A DNA stretch of 6,127 nt from Thiobacillaceae bacterium. GTDB lineage: Bacteria > Pseudomonadota > Gammaproteobacteria > Burkholderiales > Thiobacillaceae. The DNA lies in contig JAAPAA010000339.1 in NCBI GenBank assembly GCA_012274165.1, positions 1 to 6,127 on the forward strand, given 5' to 3'. The notes below the pieces were generated by a model. It had not been told where the DNA came from. It ran no database searches and saw nothing but the letters and a program-made list of their open reading frames with translations. Below, piece after piece: positions 4,976-6,127 of this stretch. The position numbers and the translations under genes are program-made. Within the stretch, counting starts at the first letter, position 1; each line of letters begins with the position of its first letter.

Positions 4976-5737
4976 CTACCAGTAGGCGATGCCATGACGT
5001 GCGCGCCGTATCGGCCCAAACAGATAATTGGTCAGTTGCCCGCCTGTCCTGGATCCCATCAATGTCATCCAGGTCGAAAACTGCGCGACAGACATACCGT
5101 CTGCGCATAAACGGGGTAAGCGCAGTTGAGTCGACTCGTGGGTCACCGAACCGCGTTGCACCAGATACTGCCAATCAAATCCCATATCCTGCGCCATTGA
5201 TTCCATGGCAGGCGTACATCGCCCCCACGGCCATGCAAGGTGGCGAATCGCGTCTTGCGGCATCTCCAGCGTCTTTTGGAACCATGCGCGCGACGCAGAC
5301 AGATCAGCAGCCAATTTTTCCAACCCCATGGGCGAATTCTCAATGGGCTCATGCTGATGCGTATGCGACTGGAGTTCCAGTATTCCGCGCCGCGCTAAAC
5401 GAACTGCCGCCGCCGAACTAATACAGCCAGGGTCATCTTGTTGCAGTCGTCCCGTGATGAGAAACGCCACGCCAGTAAACCCAAATGCTTCCATTTCTGC
5501 AGCACAATTGGGCAAGTCCGGCGAACCATCATCGTAAGTCAGCAAAAAACGGCGCGCCCCTACATCCTGCCGCCCAGCGACCGACGCTTCAAATTCAGCC
5601 AGTGTCAAACTGCGCCAACCACGGTCAGCCAACCACTGCAGATGCGCCCGGAACACCTCCGGGCGCGTTGTCGTCGCGCCCGGTTTGTCATTGACATGGT
5701 GATACAGCAATACCGGGATATGAACCGATGCAGACAT
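4976..5737 (-). CDS. Polysaccharide deacetylase (NodB homology domain, CE4)
   Basis: A 253-residue metal-dependent N- or O-deacetylase of carbohydrate esterase family 4. In this locus it probably removes acetyl groups from an amino sugar of the EPS or its lipid-linked precursor. The opening HIPVLLYHHVND (6-17) is typical of PgaB-like and EPS-cluster deacetylases. Motif 1 is LTYDDG (66-71; D69 as base, D70 as metal ligand). Motif 2 is SHTHQH (124-129; H125 and H129 as metal ligands). Motif 3 is WPWG (169-172), where the usual Arg two residues before the Pro is Ala168, as often in divergent members. No signal peptide or membrane segment is seen, so it is predicted cytoplasmic. The start at 5737 lies two bases after a possible tiny ORF and has only a weak GGTGG site, which hints at translational coupling. 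It follows the GT4-type gene on the same strand and converges on the beta-helix gene. Confidence 0.92.
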   Translation of the reverse strand: MSASVHIPVLLYHHVNDKPGATTTRPEVFRAHLQWLADRGWRSLTLAEFEASVAGRQDVGARRFLLTYDDGSPDLPNCAAEMEAFGFTGVAFLITGRLQQDDPGCISSAAAVRLARRGILELQSHTHQHEPIENSPMGLEKLAADLSASRAWFQKTLEMPQDAIRHLAWPWGRCTPAMESMAQDMGFDWQYLVQRGSVTHESTQLRLPRLCADGMSVAQFSTWMTLMGSRTGGQLTNYLFGPIRRARHGIAYW

Positions 5738-5877
5738 CGTTATCCACCCATCGCCGCTGACAACAGCGCAAACGCGTTGCGAAAAAACATTTCCATATCA
5801 GCGTCCTGTAGGCGTGAAGAAATAATAAGTACGTCCGGCACCCAATCCGCACATCATGTTCGCAGTCATTCTTACTG
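5738..5877 (-). other. 140-bp spacer between glycosyltransferase and deacetylase genes
   Basis: Relatively AT-rich around 5781-5830. No intrinsic terminator and no clear promoter is visible, so read-through from the glycosyltransferase into the deacetylase is plausible. It contains two short overlapping reading frames on the minus strand: 5798-5869 (23 residues, ending one base before the next ATG) and 5740-5796 (described separately). Confidence 0.4.
5740..5796 (-). CDS. Possible 18-residue leader ORF ahead of the deacetylase
   Basis: The reading frame encodes MEMFFRNAFALLSAAMGG. AGGA lies seven bases before its ATG, and its TAA ends two bases before the deacetylase ATG, the geometry expected for translational coupling. 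The frame stays open upstream to a GTG at 5841, giving 33 residues. I do not recognise the peptide. It could be a coupling leader, the tail of a decayed gene, or chance in a short spacer. Confidence 0.25.
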   Translation of the reverse strand: MEMFFRNAFALLSAAMGG

Positions 5878-6127
5878 TCATTTTTTTTTCATCGACACAC
5901 ACTGTTCGATGCCATCCACAAACCGGTTCACCATATTGTCCAGCGTATAACGCTGTGCATCGAGCAAAGCCGCCTGTTTAATCGACTCCAGCCTGGAGCG
6001 ATCGTTGAATAGCGCGATTACAGCATCTGCATATTTGGACGACTCACCACGCACGATCAGACCATTCACCCCGTCCATCAAATAAGCTATCTCAGGGCCA
6101 TGCCTGGATTCCTCTGTGGTTATCATC
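5878..6127 (-). CDS. GT4-type (GT-B fold) glycosyltransferase, C-terminal fragment
   Basis: The last 82 or so residues of a glycosyltransferase whose beginning lies beyond the right edge. MITTEESRHGPEIAYLMDG corresponds to the segment after the E-x7-E motif in GT4 enzymes, where a PVI(T/S)T strand and a loop ending in Gly-Pro-Glu contact the nucleotide-sugar donor. Next comes NGLIV, the common nGllv strand, and a helical tail typical of the end of a Rossmann-like C-terminal domain (YADAVIALFNDRSRLESI). The Met at 6126 is almost certainly internal. The acceptor and donor cannot be deduced. It ends in MKKK-stop encoded by a nine-A run. It lies 140 bp upstream of the deacetylase gene in the same direction, likely one operon. 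Confidence 0.82.
   Translation of the reverse strand, partial: MITTEESRHGPEIAYLMDGVNGLIVRGESSKYADAVIALFNDRSRLESIKQAALLDAQRYTLDNMVNRFVDGIEQCVSMKKK
5881..5889 (-). repeat. Nine-base A homopolymer at the end of the glycosyltransferase gene
   Basis: The minus-strand codons ATG AAA AAA AAA TGA form an A9 run directly before the stop. Such runs slip in replication and transcription. One extra base would bypass the TGA and join the frame that ends at 5798, adding about 27 residues. At the extreme C-terminus the effect on the enzyme may be small. Confidence 0.6.

Noticed and set aside
4843..5421. 192-codon plus-strand frame opposite the deacetylase
   Set aside because: Antisense to a CE4 enzyme with intact motifs 1 and 2; no recognisable domain or ribosome site.
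5881..5889. T9 run read on the plus strand as the tail of an intrinsic terminator
   Set aside because: No GC-rich stem precedes it on that strand, and it is coding sequence (Lys codons) of the minus-strand glycosyltransferase.

Overview
The window looks like part of a chromosomal exopolysaccharide (EPS) or capsule gene cluster from a moderately GC-rich Gram-negative bacterium. A proteobacterium, perhaps a betaproteobacterium, fits best. This rests on protein style (TviB-type dehydrogenase, WecG/TagA/CpsF transferase, NodB-type deacetylase, exported beta-helix protein with Sec signal) and base composition; I cannot name the genus. No tRNA, rRNA, CRISPR array, transposase or integrase is visible.

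Layout, left to right. (1) Positions 1-526, minus strand: the N-terminal 175 codons of a TviB/WbpA-type UDP-N-acetylglucosamine 6-dehydrogenase, cut by the left edge. (2) 608-1366, minus strand: a WecG/TagA/CpsF-family glycosyltransferase lying upstream of the dehydrogenase in the same direction. (3) 1367-1616: a 250-bp divergent intergenic region rich in short repeats and possible regulatory structure. (4) 1617-4748, plus strand: a 1043-residue secreted parallel beta-helix protein with two homologous beta-sandwich (CBM-like) modules and a C-terminal thrombospondin type 3 calcium-binding repeat. (5) 4749-4975: a convergent intergenic region holding two GC-rich hairpins, one with a perfect 12-bp stem, and a 12-bp palindrome. 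(6) 4976-5737, minus strand: a NodB-type polysaccharide deacetylase. (7) 5738-5877: a 140-bp spacer with possible tiny ORFs. (8) 5878-6127, minus strand: the C-terminal part of a GT4-type glycosyltransferase, cut by the right edge.

How the genes may work together (inference). The dehydrogenase would supply an acidic UDP-HexNAcA sugar. The two glycosyltransferases would build a lipid-linked repeat unit and the deacetylase would remove N-acetyl groups. The exported beta-helix protein would bind and trim, cleave or epimerise the finished acidic polymer outside the inner membrane, as the periplasmic beta-helix enzyme AlgG and the lyase AlgL do in alginate systems. The most unusual item is the beta-helix protein, in which a CBM-like module appears to be spliced into the catalytic scaffold and a second copy follows it. 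I did not find a clearly undescribed multi-gene system; the rest is an ordinary EPS locus with several repeat structures worth checking.
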